Below are positions 52,706 through 60,985 of a DNA stretch of 64,000 bases, piece by piece (position 1 is the first letter of the stretch; each line of letters opens with the position of its first letter). Under the pieces are notes generated by a model. The model saw nothing but the letters and a program-made list of their open reading frames with translations. It did not search any database and was not told where the DNA came from. Source of the stretch: Acidobacteriota bacterium (GTDB lineage: Bacteria > Acidobacteriota > Thermoanaerobaculia > UBA5066 > Gp7-AA6); contig DAHUXD010000064.1 of NCBI GenBank assembly GCA_027307335.1, positions 36,899 to 100,898 of the forward strand, written 5' to 3'. Both the position numbers and the translations under genes were made by a program.

Positions 52706-54733
52706 TTAGCTCGCCTTCTCGAAGAAGGCGCGAATCGCGGCGAACACCGTCGACGCCTTGTCGAGAGTCCCCGTGGGGAACGCCTCCGGCTTCGCGCGAG
52801 CGAGTTCCCTACGGATCAGTTTTGCGGCGGACTCCTTGTTGAACGGAATTTCGAGCTCCTCGAAGGCGCGCTCGACACGTTTCACGAGCGTGCCGCCCTC
52901 TTCGAGCTTGACGTCCGCCGCGCTCTTGCCCTTCGCCTTCAGCTTCGCCCCGTGAGAGTCGGTCGCCTTCTTCAGGTAGTACGCCTCTGGAAAGAGATCC
53001 TCGATCTCGACGTTTCCCTTTTCACCGAGGGCATCGCCGAGCAGTAGGGTGCCCGACTTCGTGTCCTTGTAGTGCGTGAGCCACTTCGTCCGCAGGGTGG
53101 TCTCTTCGCGGCGGCCCGCCTCATCAGAATCGAACAGTGAGAGGGTCACGAGGTCTTGGCCGATCATGAACGTTGCCAGATGAACGACCTCTGACGCGCC
53201 ACCCCCCGCCGAGATCAGGACCTCTTCGGGAAGCCCTTCGTCGCCCTTCCTGATAAGCCCGTTGGACAGCTCGGATAGGAGCCAGTAGTCGTCAATCCCC
53301 TCGACGACGAGGTTCAGTTGAGACACGAGGTAGCTCTGATTCGCCTTCATCCCGAGGGCGGACTGAAGGGTGAGCTTCTCCTCCTTTTGGGACGCGCCGA
53401 GATTGTCGGTCACCGATGCCGCGTCGTTCTTCTGCATGATGACCTTGATTCGACTCGGCTCTCGAAGGTCCACCAGGAACGGAAGGTGCGTGGTGTAGAC
53501 CGTGACGTTCTTGACGGAGTAGGCGTCGAGTCGCTTTAAGAGGTCTTCTTGCCCGCCGGGGTGTAGATGGAGCCCCGGCTCGTCGAGGAGGAGCACGCAG
53601 CCCTCGAACGTCCCGCCGCTCTCGTGCATGAAGTGTAGATCGAAGGAGAAAAACCATTGAAACCCCTTCGACTGCTCGTCGAGCGGAATCATGCCGATCG
53701 CCTTATTCGTCTCCTCGATGTTCGTGAAGAACGTTTGCCCGTCAACGCGAAACTCGACGCGGTACTCGTTTTGATTCCAGCGACCGGCAACGAGGTTTGT
53801 GAGGGTGCGCCCGGCGTCGTCGAGGTCCTGCTGACGATCGTCGATGACATTCTTGTCGCTCGACTTCCCCTGCCTGATGACCTCGTCAAGGTCGAGCCCG
53901 GAGAGTTTTAGGATCATGAGAAACGTCTCGTCGGCCTCCGTCAGTTGGGCCGGCGTCTTCCTCTTGACCTCTTCTAGATCGGCCAGGCCGGAGAAGCTCT
54001 TGTAATCGTCCATGTAGATGAACTTCGGAATCCGGGAGACGAGGTACTCGTGCGCCTTGTCGTGAATCGTTCCCGCGCCCTTCAGCTCCGACGCGATCGT
54101 GGCGAGCGCCGATCCGTGATTCGCCGCGAACGTGTTCTCGGCGACCCTTTCGGGCGCGTTGTCGGCGCTGTAGGCGGCAACCAACTTCGCCTTGTTCGTC
54201 GATGCGAGGTTGGCGAGGTCGGTGTACCGTCCCTCGGCGGCAAGGCGGCGGGCTTCGTCAACGCACTCTCTCGCGGCCGTCGCAAACCCGGACCCGAGGT
54301 CGGACGGCGGCTCGGCAAGTCGAGCGACACTCTTTTCGACGGTCGACGGATGGACCATCGCCGGAAAGAGGTCAGGCACGTCCGCGCTCGTGATCTCGAA
54401 GTTCCCGTCGTAGTTTTTCGTGATCGTGACCGTCTTCGGGACCGGCTTCGCCACGAGCTGCGCCAGCTCGGCGGACTCCGAGTCGTCCAGCTCGAACCTG
54501 ACCTCGCAGACGATTTGCTTGCCGTCCCGAGCGGTTCGCTGGCCTCGCGGCCACTCCCGCCGCATGTCGTAGGGCTTCGGAGAGAAGGGGTTGAACTTGT
54601 GGAGAGCCTTCAGGAGCGCCGTTTTTCCCGACTGATTCTTCCCGACGACGCAGGTCAGATTGTCGAGCAATTCAACTTCGCCGGAATCCTCGATGTTTCG
54701 GTACTTTCGTATCCGAAAGCTCTTGATCTTCAT
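52706..54733 (-). CDS. OLD-family ATP-dependent nuclease
   Basis: ATG 54733 gives 675 residues. An SMC/ABC-type ATPase comes first: Walker A G-K-N-Q-S-G-K-T at residues 31-38 and Walker B with signature V-L-L-L-D-E-P-G-L-H-L-H near 380-392. A TOPRIM nuclease domain follows, with L-V-V-E-G-I-D-D near 473-480 and F-D-S-D-E-A-G near 531-537. Proteins of this class (P2 Old, GajA of Gabija) cut DNA and often defend against phages. No UvrD-like gajB or reverse transcriptase stands next to it, so it is a single-gene OLD. The frame is open to 54994, but that extension has poor composition. Confidence 0.85.
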   Translation of the reverse strand: MKIKSFRIRKYRNIEDSGEVELLDNLTCVVGKNQSGKTALLKALHKFNPFSPKPYDMRREWPRGQRTARDGKQIVCEVRFELDDSESAELAQLVAKPVPKTVTITKNYDGNFEITSADVPDLFPAMVHPSTVEKSVARLAEPPSDLGSGFATAARECVDEARRLAAEGRYTDLANLASTNKAKLVAAYSADNAPERVAENTFAANHGSALATIASELKGAGTIHDKAHEYLVSRIPKFIYMDDYKSFSGLADLEEVKRKTPAQLTEADETFLMILKLSGLDLDEVIRQGKSSDKNVIDDRQQDLDDAGRTLTNLVAGRWNQNEYRVEFRVDGQTFFTNIEETNKAIGMIPLDEQSKGFQWFFSFDLHFMHESGGTFEGCVLLLDEPGLHLHPGGQEDLLKRLDAYSVKNVTVYTTHLPFLVDLREPSRIKVIMQKNDAASVTDNLGASQKEEKLTLQSALGMKANQSYLVSQLNLVVEGIDDYWLLSELSNGLIRKGDEGLPEEVLISAGGGASEVVHLATFMIGQDLVTLSLFDSDEAGRREETTLRTKWLTHYKDTKSGTLLLGDALGEKGNVEIEDLFPEAYYLKKATDSHGAKLKAKGKSAADVKLEEGGTLVKRVERAFEELEIPFNKESAAKLIRRELARAKPEAFPTGTLDKASTVFAAIRAFFEKAS

Positions 54734-55155
54734 GAAGGCAATTGTCGTCGAGGTCGCGCGACGATTCCAGCGGTTTACCGACCCCGCCGCGCTTCGAGGA
54801 TCAGCTTCGCGGCCTTCGCCTCCTGCGGGACTGCGAGTAGCCGCTCCTAACTGGGAAGAAATGGTCCCGCGCCCGAGACAACAGGCGCGGTGCACGGAGC
54901 ATGGCTTCCGTCGGTAGGCGGGCGATGCTCGGTCCTGTTGGCTGGCTGTCCGTGTTCCTGTCCGAGTCCTCACGGACAACGAGGTATCTTTCACGCAACT
55001 CCGACTGGAAAGGCCGATGAACGGAGCGCTGTGTCAGCGAGATTGTCTGCGAACTACCCGCCTCCGACCGCCACGACAGTTGAGTCGGGCGCACTCAGGA
55101 GTGGAAAAGAAATGCCGCCGCAAGTTCAGTTTGCCACGGCACGAGGCCAACAGGT
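54734..55155. other. Intergenic region before the tRNA-Sec remnant
   Basis: These 420 bases separate the OLD gene from the tRNA-Sec 3' end. I see no coding frame with a ribosome binding site. The short plus-strand ORFs are chance readings, and one runs antisense through the tRNA remnant. Confidence 0.4.
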
Positions 55156-55184
55156 TGGCGGAAGAGTGTGGGAGTCGAACCCAC
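55156..55184 (-). other. 3' end of a tRNA-Sec (selC) gene, candidate attachment core
   Basis: On the minus strand the sequence reads as a perfect T-arm (GTGGG, loop TTCGACT, CCCAC), then eight bases ACTCTTCC, a G and CCA. Ordinary tRNAs have seven bases between the T-arm and position 73. Eight is the mark of selenocysteine tRNA, whose acceptor end in E. coli is also ATCTTCCGCCA. No D-arm, anticodon or 5' acceptor strand is present. The integrase stop codon lies 16 bases away. This is best read as an att core of an element that inserts at selC. Confidence 0.75.
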
Positions 55185-55200
55185 CGACGGCGTTCACCGG

Positions 55201-56400
55201 TCAGCTTTTCGTGGCGCGGAAGCCGTCAAGGGCTCTCTTGATCTCCTGAAGAGCCTCTTCGGACGGCCGCGCGTACCGCTCGGACATCCTGACCGATGCG
55301 TGTCCCAGGGCCCTCGCGATCACCTGAAGACTCACCCCTCGTGAGGCCAGCGTGCTCCCAAACGTGTGTCGAAGATCATGGAACCGGAAACGCCGGGTGA
55401 TCCCTGCGACCTTCTTTGCGAGCACGAAGTGTCGGTGAACGGTCGCCCAGGAGAGCGGCCGTCCGCCGGCTGTGATGAACACATGCTCGCCGAGGACTCC
55501 ACGCCCCCTGCACTCGAGGAGTGCCCTACGGCACGCGTCTGAGATCGGGATCACAGCCTCCCGCCGGGTCTTTTCGACCGTGACGCGAATCCAGCCTCCC
55601 GATAGATCGACCGAGCTCCATTTGAGGGCGAGAAGATCGCCGCGGCGCAGCCCTGTCTCGAGGGCAAGTACGAAAATGGGCTTCATCGCTCGGAAACGGT
55701 CGAAGTAATAACCGAGGGCAGCTCCCTCCGGACGCAGACCTCCGCCGAAGACGCGCGGGACTTGTCCAAAGCGCGAGCTCGAGATCACACGGCCGGGCGC
55801 TCGGTGCTCGGCAAAGTGACGCCGAAAAGCGGGCTCATCGTCGAAGGCGCCGACGAACCGTGCCTTCTCCTCGGCCGAGAGCTCGAGCCGCAAGACCGGC
55901 TCCTTCTCCTTCGGGAGCCGTCCCTTTGCGGGATAGTCGCGGATCACTTCACGGTCGACAGCGTCGTGGAGGATCTTCCGCAGCACCGAGAGAGTCCCGT
56001 TGATCGTGCAGGCGGCGTACGGCTTCAGCCGCAAGTGCGCCGTGAAGTCCCGGACCAGAGCGGCGTTTATTTTCTCTAGCCGGTGGGAGCCGAAGAACGG
56101 GACGAGCCTTTTCGTAACAATGAGGTTTTCGTTTGCCGCAGTCTTCGCCCCCAGGCGCGAACGTATGACTGGCCAGAACCGTCTGACGTATTCGGAGAAC
56201 GTCTCGGGCTCTCGCTTTCGGGAGGCTAAGGCCGCCTCTCGAAATTGCCGGTAAAGGGAGAGCGCCTCATCCCGCGTCGACGCCTCGACGGTCCGTCGCC
56301 GCCGAATTCGCCCGCCCGTCCTGGGCAGAGTCACCTCGAAGGTGGCGCGCTTGCGCTTCGCATCGAAGACAAAGCCCGGGACGACGCTCCGGCGGGGCAT
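55201..56400 (-). CDS. Tyrosine recombinase (integrase)
   Basis: The 399-residue protein has the phage integrase layout. An arm-type DNA-binding N-terminus comes first, then a SAM-like core-binding domain near 65-160, then a catalytic domain with T-G-L-R-R-G-D near 247-253 (first Arg), H-D-L-R-H-T-F-G-S near 340-348 (His and second Arg), G-H-A-S near 364-367 and the nucleophile Tyr in M-S-E-R-Y near 375. All catalytic residues are present. It follows the excisionase-like gene by four bases, and its stop is next to the tRNA-Sec 3' fragment, an xis-int-att order like that of actinobacterial integrative elements. Confidence 0.9.
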   Translation of the reverse strand: MPRRSVVPGFVFDAKRKRATFEVTLPRTGGRIRRRRTVEASTRDEALSLYRQFREAALASRKREPETFSEYVRRFWPVIRSRLGAKTAANENLIVTKRLVPFFGSHRLEKINAALVRDFTAHLRLKPYAACTINGTLSVLRKILHDAVDREVIRDYPAKGRLPKEKEPVLRLELSAEEKARFVGAFDDEPAFRRHFAEHRAPGRVISSSRFGQVPRVFGGGLRPEGAALGYYFDRFRAMKPIFVLALETGLRRGDLLALKWSSVDLSGGWIRVTVEKTRREAVIPISDACRRALLECRGRGVLGEHVFITAGGRPLSWATVHRHFVLAKKVAGITRRFRFHDLRHTFGSTLASRGVSLQVIARALGHASVRMSERYARPSEEALQEIKRALDGFRATKS

Positions 56401-56404
56401 CGGG

Positions 56405-56605
56405 TTAATTCACCCTCTCCGGGGTCCGGCGTTCGAGCTCCGCCAGGAAGCGCTCGACCTCGGAAACCGGGTAGGCGACCGAGGTCCGCCCCAGGCGTAC
56501 CCATCCTTTCGGTCCCTTGCCCTTCTGGCGCCATTTGGCGAGGGTCCCCGTCTTGATCCCTAGGGTGCGCGCGACTTCGCGCGCCTGGATAAAGCGTTCG
56601 AGCAT
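56405..56605 (-). CDS. Excisionase-like MerR/AlpA-type helix-turn-helix protein
   Basis: This 66-residue protein is a winged helix-turn-helix of the AlpA/Xis kind: A-R-E-V-A-R-T-L-G-I-K-T-G-T-L-A-K-W near residues 8-25, then V-A-Y-P-V-S-E-V-E-R-F-L. It ends four bases before the integrase gene, so the pair is one operon. Such proteins bend DNA at att sites and favour excision, or regulate int. Confidence 0.8.
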   Translation of the reverse strand: MLERFIQAREVARTLGIKTGTLAKWRQKGKGPKGWVRLGRTSVAYPVSEVERFLAELERRTPERVN

Positions 56606-56780
56606 CCTTTCCCCCCGCTTGCGACGGTAGGGCGCAGGGGGGACCGGATGCCCGAATTGCTCCGAATCGAGGGCCGGAAAAAGGAACCGTTTGAACTCTT
56701 TTTTGAACTCCGAGCAGCGCGGGGGCGCGGCCGTGCCTTCAAGGTTCGAGCCTAAGTGGCTCGTGGCGTTGGGGCTAGGT

Positions 56781-56855
56781 TGGAGCGGGCAACCGGGATC
56801 GAACCGGCGACATCCAGCTTGGGAAGCTGGCGTTCTACCGCTGAACTATGCCCGC
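56781..56855 (-). tRNA. tRNA-Gly (anticodon CCC)
   Basis: The minus strand gives a full cloverleaf: acceptor GCGGGCA / TGCCCGC, D-arm, anticodon stem CCAGC / GCTGG around the loop TTCCCAA (anticodon CCC), T-arm with GGTTCGATCC, discriminator T and an encoded CCA. It marks the edge of the core genome, 175 bases from the excisionase-like gene. Its 3' end faces the accessory region, the usual polarity of an island insertion site, but I did not find a second copy of its 3' end. Confidence 0.93.
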
Positions 56856-56970
56856 ACCGCGGGCGATCTTAGCGAACCGCCGGAGACGGGACAAGCGGCG
56901 CCGCGGCCGGCAGCGGCGTCGGACGCGCCGGCTCCGGCGCCGAGCGCCACCGCCGCGAGGATCGCGAGCA

Positions 56971-57234
56971 TCACCTCGGCTCCTCCTCGCCCGCGGCCGC
57001 GCGGAGCAGGCGGAGCCGCGCCGCGAGCTTCGGAATGCGGCCCTTGGCGAAGAGCCGGCCGTTGACGAAGAGCACCGGGATCGAGTCCGACCAGCGGCGC
57101 GCGATCTCGTCGTCCGAGTCGACGTCGACCACCTCCCAGGCGTGCGGCTCGCCCTCGAGCAGGCGGTCCACCTCCGCGCGCATCTCCTCGCAGAGGTGGC
57201 AGTCGGGCCGCGACAGCAGGCGGAGCGAGATCAT
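56971..57234 (-). CDS. Glutaredoxin-like protein
   Basis: The 87-residue product has the short thioredoxin fold of glutaredoxin-family proteins: L-L-S-R-P-D-C-H-L-C-E-E-M near residues 5-17 with the redox C-x-x-C, and S-I-P-V-L-F-V-N-G with the cis-proline near 51-59. Members reduce disulfides or carry electrons. Its ATG overlaps the pgsA stop codon (ATGA). It is the last protein gene of the coupled core cluster. Confidence 0.8.
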   Translation of the reverse strand: MISLRLLSRPDCHLCEEMRAEVDRLLEGEPHAWEVVDVDSDDEIARRWSDSIPVLFVNGRLFAKGRIPKLAARLRLLRAAAGEEEPR

Positions 57235-57812
57235 CGCGCGGGGACCGGGGCCTCGGGGTTGCGGGCGACGCGGTGCAGGTAGTCGAAGCCGGACAGGACC
57301 GCCACGCTCGCGGTCGCGCCGTACGCGACGAGGAGGAGCTCCCGCGGGAGCGTCCACACGTTCGCGCACAGCACGAGCAGGACCGTCACGATCTCGGTCA
57401 CCGTCGTCACCTTGCCCGCCCAGGAGGGCGGGAAGCGCTTCATGCCCGCCGTCAGGATGAGGAGCAGGCCGACGAGGAGGATCAGGAAGTCGCGGGAGAG
57501 CACCATCACCGCGAGCCAGAGCGGCACCTTGACGCGCGCCGGGTAGTTGGGGATCGCGAGGAAGAGGTACGAGGACATCAGGAGCAGCTTGTCGGCGATC
57601 GGATCCAGGTACGCGCCGAGCGCCGATTTCATGTCGAGGCGGCGCGCGAGGAACCCGTCCACGCCGTCGGAGAGGCCGGCCGCCACGAAGATGCCGAGCG
57701 CGAGGGTGAAGCGGCCGTCGGCGATGCAGAGGAGGAAGAACGGGAGGGCGGCGAGACGGACGAGCGTGATGAAATTCGGCAGCGTCCAGGGACCCCTCAA
57801 CGACGTCTCCAC
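57231..57812 (-). CDS. pgsA: CDP-diacylglycerol-glycerol-3-phosphate 3-phosphatidyltransferase
   Basis: This membrane enzyme makes phosphatidylglycerol phosphate from CDP-diacylglycerol. The family motif appears as S-D-G-V-D-G-F-L-A-R-R near residues 46-56 and G-A-Y-L-D-P-I-A-D-K near 63-72. It has about five membrane helices. I take GTG 57812 as the start, overlapping the end of the Crp-like gene by 16 bases. The N-terminal T-L-P-N-F-I-T-L-V-R-L is the usual PgsA opening. Other CDP-alcohol transferases are possible. Confidence 0.85.
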   Translation of the reverse strand: METSLRGPWTLPNFITLVRLAALPFFLLCIADGRFTLALGIFVAAGLSDGVDGFLARRLDMKSALGAYLDPIADKLLLMSSYLFLAIPNYPARVKVPLWLAVMVLSRDFLILLVGLLLILTAGMKRFPPSWAGKVTTVTEIVTVLLVLCANVWTLPRELLLVAYGATASVAVLSGFDYLHRVARNPEAPVPAR

Positions 57813-58492
57813 TCGTTCTCGCGCGCGCCGGGCGGCACCTCCGCCGGCACCCACACCATCGCGCCCTTGATGCGGATGAGCTTGCGGTCTTCGAACTGCT
57901 TGAGCATCCGCGTCACGGTCTCGCGCGTGGCGCCGATCGAGTTCGCGATCTCCTGGTGGGTCGGCCGGTGGACGACGAAGTAGCCGTCCACGGCGGCCTG
58001 CCCGGACTCGTCGGCGAGCCGCAGCAGGTAGCGCGCGAGCCGGCCTCCGACGTCCTGGAGAGCGAGCGACTCGATGACCTCGTTCGCCCGGCGGAGCCGG
58101 GCCGAGAGCGCCTGCAGGATCTTCCGGGTCAGCGCGAAGTCGGAGGAGAGGGCCGTGAAGAAGTCGTCGCGCGACAGCGCGACGGTCTCGCAGTCGGTGA
58201 GCGCGGTCACCGACGCGCTGCGGGACTCGCCCTCGAGGAGGGCCATCTCCCCGAAGAAGTCGCCGGCCTGCAGGTGCGTCAGCACGACCTCGCGCCCGTC
58301 CGGCGAGTCGACGAAGACCTTGACCGATCCCTGCGCGATCACGAAGAACTGGTCGCCCGGATCGGATTCGTGGAGGATCGTCTCCCCCGGGTGGAAGCGC
58401 CGGACGCTCGCGACGCGCGAGAGCGTCTGCAGCTGCTGAGGCTCCAGGCCGGCGAAGAACGCGACGCGGCGAAACACGGCTGGATCGATCAC
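57797..58492 (-). CDS. Crp/Fnr-family transcription regulator
   Basis: With GTG 58492 the protein has 231 residues. A cyclic-nucleotide-binding fold spans about 10-125 (G-D-F-F-G-E-M-A-L-L-E-G-E-S-R-S-A-S, the cAMP phosphate cassette). A long dimer helix follows, then a winged helix-turn-helix near 165-215 (T-H-Q-E-I-A-N-S-I-G-A-T-R-E-T-V-T-R). Arg-Ser in the cassette fits cAMP or a related ligand, and no Fnr-type cysteines are present. The start overlaps the upstream stop (GTGA). Confidence 0.88.
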   Translation of the reverse strand: MIDPAVFRRVAFFAGLEPQQLQTLSRVASVRRFHPGETILHESDPGDQFFVIAQGSVKVFVDSPDGREVVLTHLQAGDFFGEMALLEGESRSASVTALTDCETVALSRDDFFTALSSDFALTRKILQALSARLRRANEVIESLALQDVGGRLARYLLRLADESGQAAVDGYFVVHRPTHQEIANSIGATRETVTRMLKQFEDRKLIRIKGAMVWVPAEVPPGARENEWRRR

Positions 58493-59829
58493 GGCTGTTT
58501 CCCCTCCCCCGCCGGCAGCGACGAACGCAGGCGGTCGAATCCCCGCATGAGCTCCGGACCGCTCATGGCGGCACCCCCCGATTCTGACAGCAGGTCGCAT
58601 CGGCTCGCCAGCCGGAGCGCGTCGGCCCCCCCGCGCCAGGGCCCGGGCGAGTCCTTCAGGCACGGGAGCGGCGCCCTCGACCCGCCGAGCCAGCCGGCCA
58701 GGCGCAGCAACATCTGCGCGGCCGCGGTCCGGGACAGGAACGCGTCCGGGCGCGCGCGGTGCGTCTCGGAGTCCACGTCGAGAAGACCCAGCGACACCGC
58801 GCGCACGAGGGCGGGCGTGTCGCGCCGGTCCAGGACGTCGGCCGCGACGGCCCCCGTGGCGCGCGCCTCGCGGACCTCCGGGAACATCCACCACACGAGG
58901 TCGGCGGCCTGCGAGCGCGTGACGCGGCGGGCGCGAGCGGCGCGGCGCTCCGCGTCCGGCCAGTTCGAGACCCGGAACGCGAGCCGCGCCTCCTCGGCGG
59001 ACTCGGCGAAGCGGGGGTCCTCCGCCGCGAGCGCGTCGAAGACGGAGACGGCGAGCGCGTCGTCGCCGATCTCGAGGGCGAGGCGCCCCGCCTCCGCACG
59101 CTGCTCCGGAGAGAGCCCGCCGAGGGAGAGGGCCTCCCGGTCGTACTGCAGGGCGCGCTCCTTCTGCCCCGCCGCGCACTCGATCGCGGCGGCGCGGACG
59201 AGGACCGGTCCCGAGCGCGGCTCCCAGGCGACGACGCGCGCCGCGGCGGCGCGGGCGGCATCGAACCGCCCGGCGGCCGCGTCCCGATCGGCCTCGGCGA
59301 ACACGGCGTCGGCCGCGGCCGGCAGCAGCTTCTGCGCGCGCGCCGAGAGTCCCGGACGCTCGGCTCCTCCGGCCGCGGCGGCTCGCGCGGCGAGCTCGTA
59401 CGCCGTCACGGGCGAGCCGGCGCGGGCCTCCGCCTCGCCGCACGCCACGAGGAGCGGCAGCGTCGCGCCCGGATCCGCCGTCTCCCGGGCGCACGCGGAC
59501 AGCGCATCGGCCGATCGGCCGGAGCGCACGAGGACCTCGATTTTCCCGATCGCGGCCGCCCGCGCCGAATCCCCGCCGCGAGCGGAGGCGAACTCGCGCG
59601 ACGCCGCGGCCGTGTCGCCCGCGAGGAGCGCCTTCCAACCCGCCTCGACGCTCTCGTCGAACGGGCCGGCGAGCCCCTCGCGCGGATCGAGCGGAAAGGC
59701 GTCGCGGGGCGCCGGCGGCGCCGAGCTCGCGCAGGCGTGCGCGAGGAGCGCGGCGAGGCAGGCGGCGGCGAGGGAGCCGGAGCGACGGAGGAAATGGGAC
59801 CGGAGCCTTCGGCGGCCGGCCGCGGTCAT
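58489..59829 (-). CDS. TPR-type lipoprotein
   Basis: ATG 59829 gives 446 residues. The N-terminus is basic, then A-A-A-C-L-A-A-L-L-A-H-A-C-A-S-S, a lipobox with the modified Cys near residue 32. The body is Ala/Arg-rich helix repeats of TPR type to about 300. The C-terminal 120 residues (R-V-T-R-S-Q-A-A-D-L-V-W-W-M-F; S-R-T-A-A-A-Q-M-L-L-R-L) look like a degenerate SLH-related or repeat domain. It is anchored in the envelope. The start overlaps the hfq stop (ATGA). Confidence 0.7.
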   Translation of the reverse strand: MTAAGRRRLRSHFLRRSGSLAAACLAALLAHACASSAPPAPRDAFPLDPREGLAGPFDESVEAGWKALLAGDTAAASREFASARGGDSARAAAIGKIEVLVRSGRSADALSACARETADPGATLPLLVACGEAEARAGSPVTAYELAARAAAAGGAERPGLSARAQKLLPAAADAVFAEADRDAAAGRFDAARAAAARVVAWEPRSGPVLVRAAAIECAAGQKERALQYDREALSLGGLSPEQRAEAGRLALEIGDDALAVSVFDALAAEDPRFAESAEEARLAFRVSNWPDAERRAARARRVTRSQAADLVWWMFPEVREARATGAVAADVLDRRDTPALVRAVSLGLLDVDSETHRARPDAFLSRTAAAQMLLRLAGWLGGSRAPLPCLKDSPGPWRGGADALRLASRCDLLSESGGAAMSGPELMRGFDRLRSSLPAGEGKQP

Positions 59830-60047
59830 GCTCCCGGGGGCAGACTCTCCGGCCGGATCGACGCGATCGCGTGCTTGTAGATCATCTCCTCCCGGCCGTC
59901 GACCTCGAGCACCAGGGCGAACTTGTCGAACCGGCGAAGGCGTCCCATGCGCTCCTCGCCGGAGGTCAGCCGGACCATCACCGGGGTGTTGTCCTTGCGC
60001 AGGTTGTAGAAGAACGAGTCCTGCACGTTGATCGGGGCCTTGTTCAT
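59826..60047 (-). CDS. hfq: RNA chaperone Hfq
   Basis: The 73-residue protein shows the Sm1 motif (V-Q-D-S-F-F-Y-N-L-R-K-D, then V-M-V-R-L-T-S-G) and the Sm2 motif Y-K-H-A-I-A-S-I near residues 57-64, with the K-H pair that binds RNA. Some residues differ from E. coli (F-F-Y-N for L-N-A-L, and M-G-R-L-R-R-F-D). It acts as a hexamer pairing small RNAs with messages. It overlaps miaA by four bases, the same miaA-hfq order as in many bacteria. Confidence 0.9.
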   Translation of the reverse strand: MNKAPINVQDSFFYNLRKDNTPVMVRLTSGEERMGRLRRFDKFALVLEVDGREEMIYKHAIASIRPESLPPGA

Positions 60048-60985
60048 CGCGTCTCCCCCTCCCCCGTCCCGCCCACCAGGGCGAGAATGACATCGAGGGC
60101 CTCCTCCGGCTCGACTCGCCGCGCCTCCCGCTCGCGCCGTGACCAGGTCGCCTGGCGCTTCGCGAGACCGCGCGTCGCTCTCACGATTTCCGTCTCCGCC
60201 TGTTGCCTCGAGGTGCGCCCGAGCACCCACTCGGCCACCTCGCGATACCCGATCGCCTGGAAGGAATTCGCGTCGACCGAGAGGCCGCGGTCGAGAAGCT
60301 TCCGGACCTCTTTGCCCCACCCCGCGTCCAGCATGCGCCGCACGCGGGCTTCGATCCTAACACCAAGGGCGGCCGCGTCCGGACGCAAGTGGATCCGGAC
60401 GACGCGAAAGCGGCGGCGCCAGCCGTCGCCGGGCGCGAGCCGCGCGGAGGCGGGCGCTCCGGTCAAGAGCAGGATCTCCAGGGCGCGGAGGACGTACCTG
60501 AGGTTGGAGGGCGGGATCCGCGCGGCCGACGCGGCATCGTTGAGCGCGAGGACCCGGTGGGCGGCCGCTTCCCCGCGCGCGAGCGCCCACTCGTGGAGGC
60601 CCTCGCGCAGGCGATCGTCGCGGAGCGCACCCTCGGGAAGCCCGTCGAGCAGCGCCGAGAGGTAGAAGCCGCTGCCGCCGACCACGATCGGGACGCGGCC
60701 GCGCCCCGCGATCTCCTCGACCGCGCGGCGGGCTTCGTCCGCCCAGCGGCCGGCGGAGAAGGACTCCTCCGGCTCGGCGACGTCGACGAGGTGGTGGCGG
60801 ACCTCGCGGCGCGCCTCGGCCGACGGCTTGTCCGTGCCGATGTCCATGCCGCGGTAGACGGCGAACGCGTCGGCGGAAACGATCTCGCCGCCGAGCGCGA
60901 GCGCCGCGGCATGGGCGACTTCGGACTTCCCCGAGCCCGTCGGACCGAAGAGCGCGACGAGGGGCGGCCGGGGATCCGGAGTCAC
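60044..60985 (-). CDS. miaA: tRNA dimethylallyltransferase
   Basis: MiaA adds an isopentenyl group to A37 of tRNAs reading U-starting codons. With GTG 60985 it has 313 residues. The P-loop is G-P-T-G-S-G-K-S at residues 14-21, followed by S-A-D-A-F-A-V-Y-R-G-M-D-I-G-T-D-K-P near 38-55 (the usual D-S-Q-V-Y is D-A-F-A-V-Y here), G-G-S-G-F-Y near 103-108, and Q-A-I-G-Y-R-E near 245-251. Start and stop overlap the neighbours (GTGA and ATGA). Confidence 0.92.
   Translation of the reverse strand: MTPDPRPPLVALFGPTGSGKSEVAHAAALALGGEIVSADAFAVYRGMDIGTDKPSAEARREVRHHLVDVAEPEESFSAGRWADEARRAVEEIAGRGRVPIVVGGSGFYLSALLDGLPEGALRDDRLREGLHEWALARGEAAAHRVLALNDAASAARIPPSNLRYVLRALEILLLTGAPASARLAPGDGWRRRFRVVRIHLRPDAAALGVRIEARVRRMLDAGWGKEVRKLLDRGLSVDANSFQAIGYREVAEWVLGRTSRQQAETEIVRATRGLAKRQATWSRREREARRVEPEEALDVILALVGGTGEGETR

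Noticed and set aside
54890..55249. ORF containing V-W-E-S-N-P-P-T-A-F-T
   Set aside because: Antisense translation of the tRNA-Sec 3' fragment.
56846..56971. 41-codon signal-peptide-like frame overlapping the tRNA-Gly 5' end
   Set aside because: It ends inside the tRNA gene and has nothing after the signal-like part; probably chance or a dead remnant.
56691..57065. ORF containing G-Q-P-G-S-N-R-R-H-P-A-W
   Set aside because: This familiar peptide is the antisense translation of the tRNA-Gly gene.
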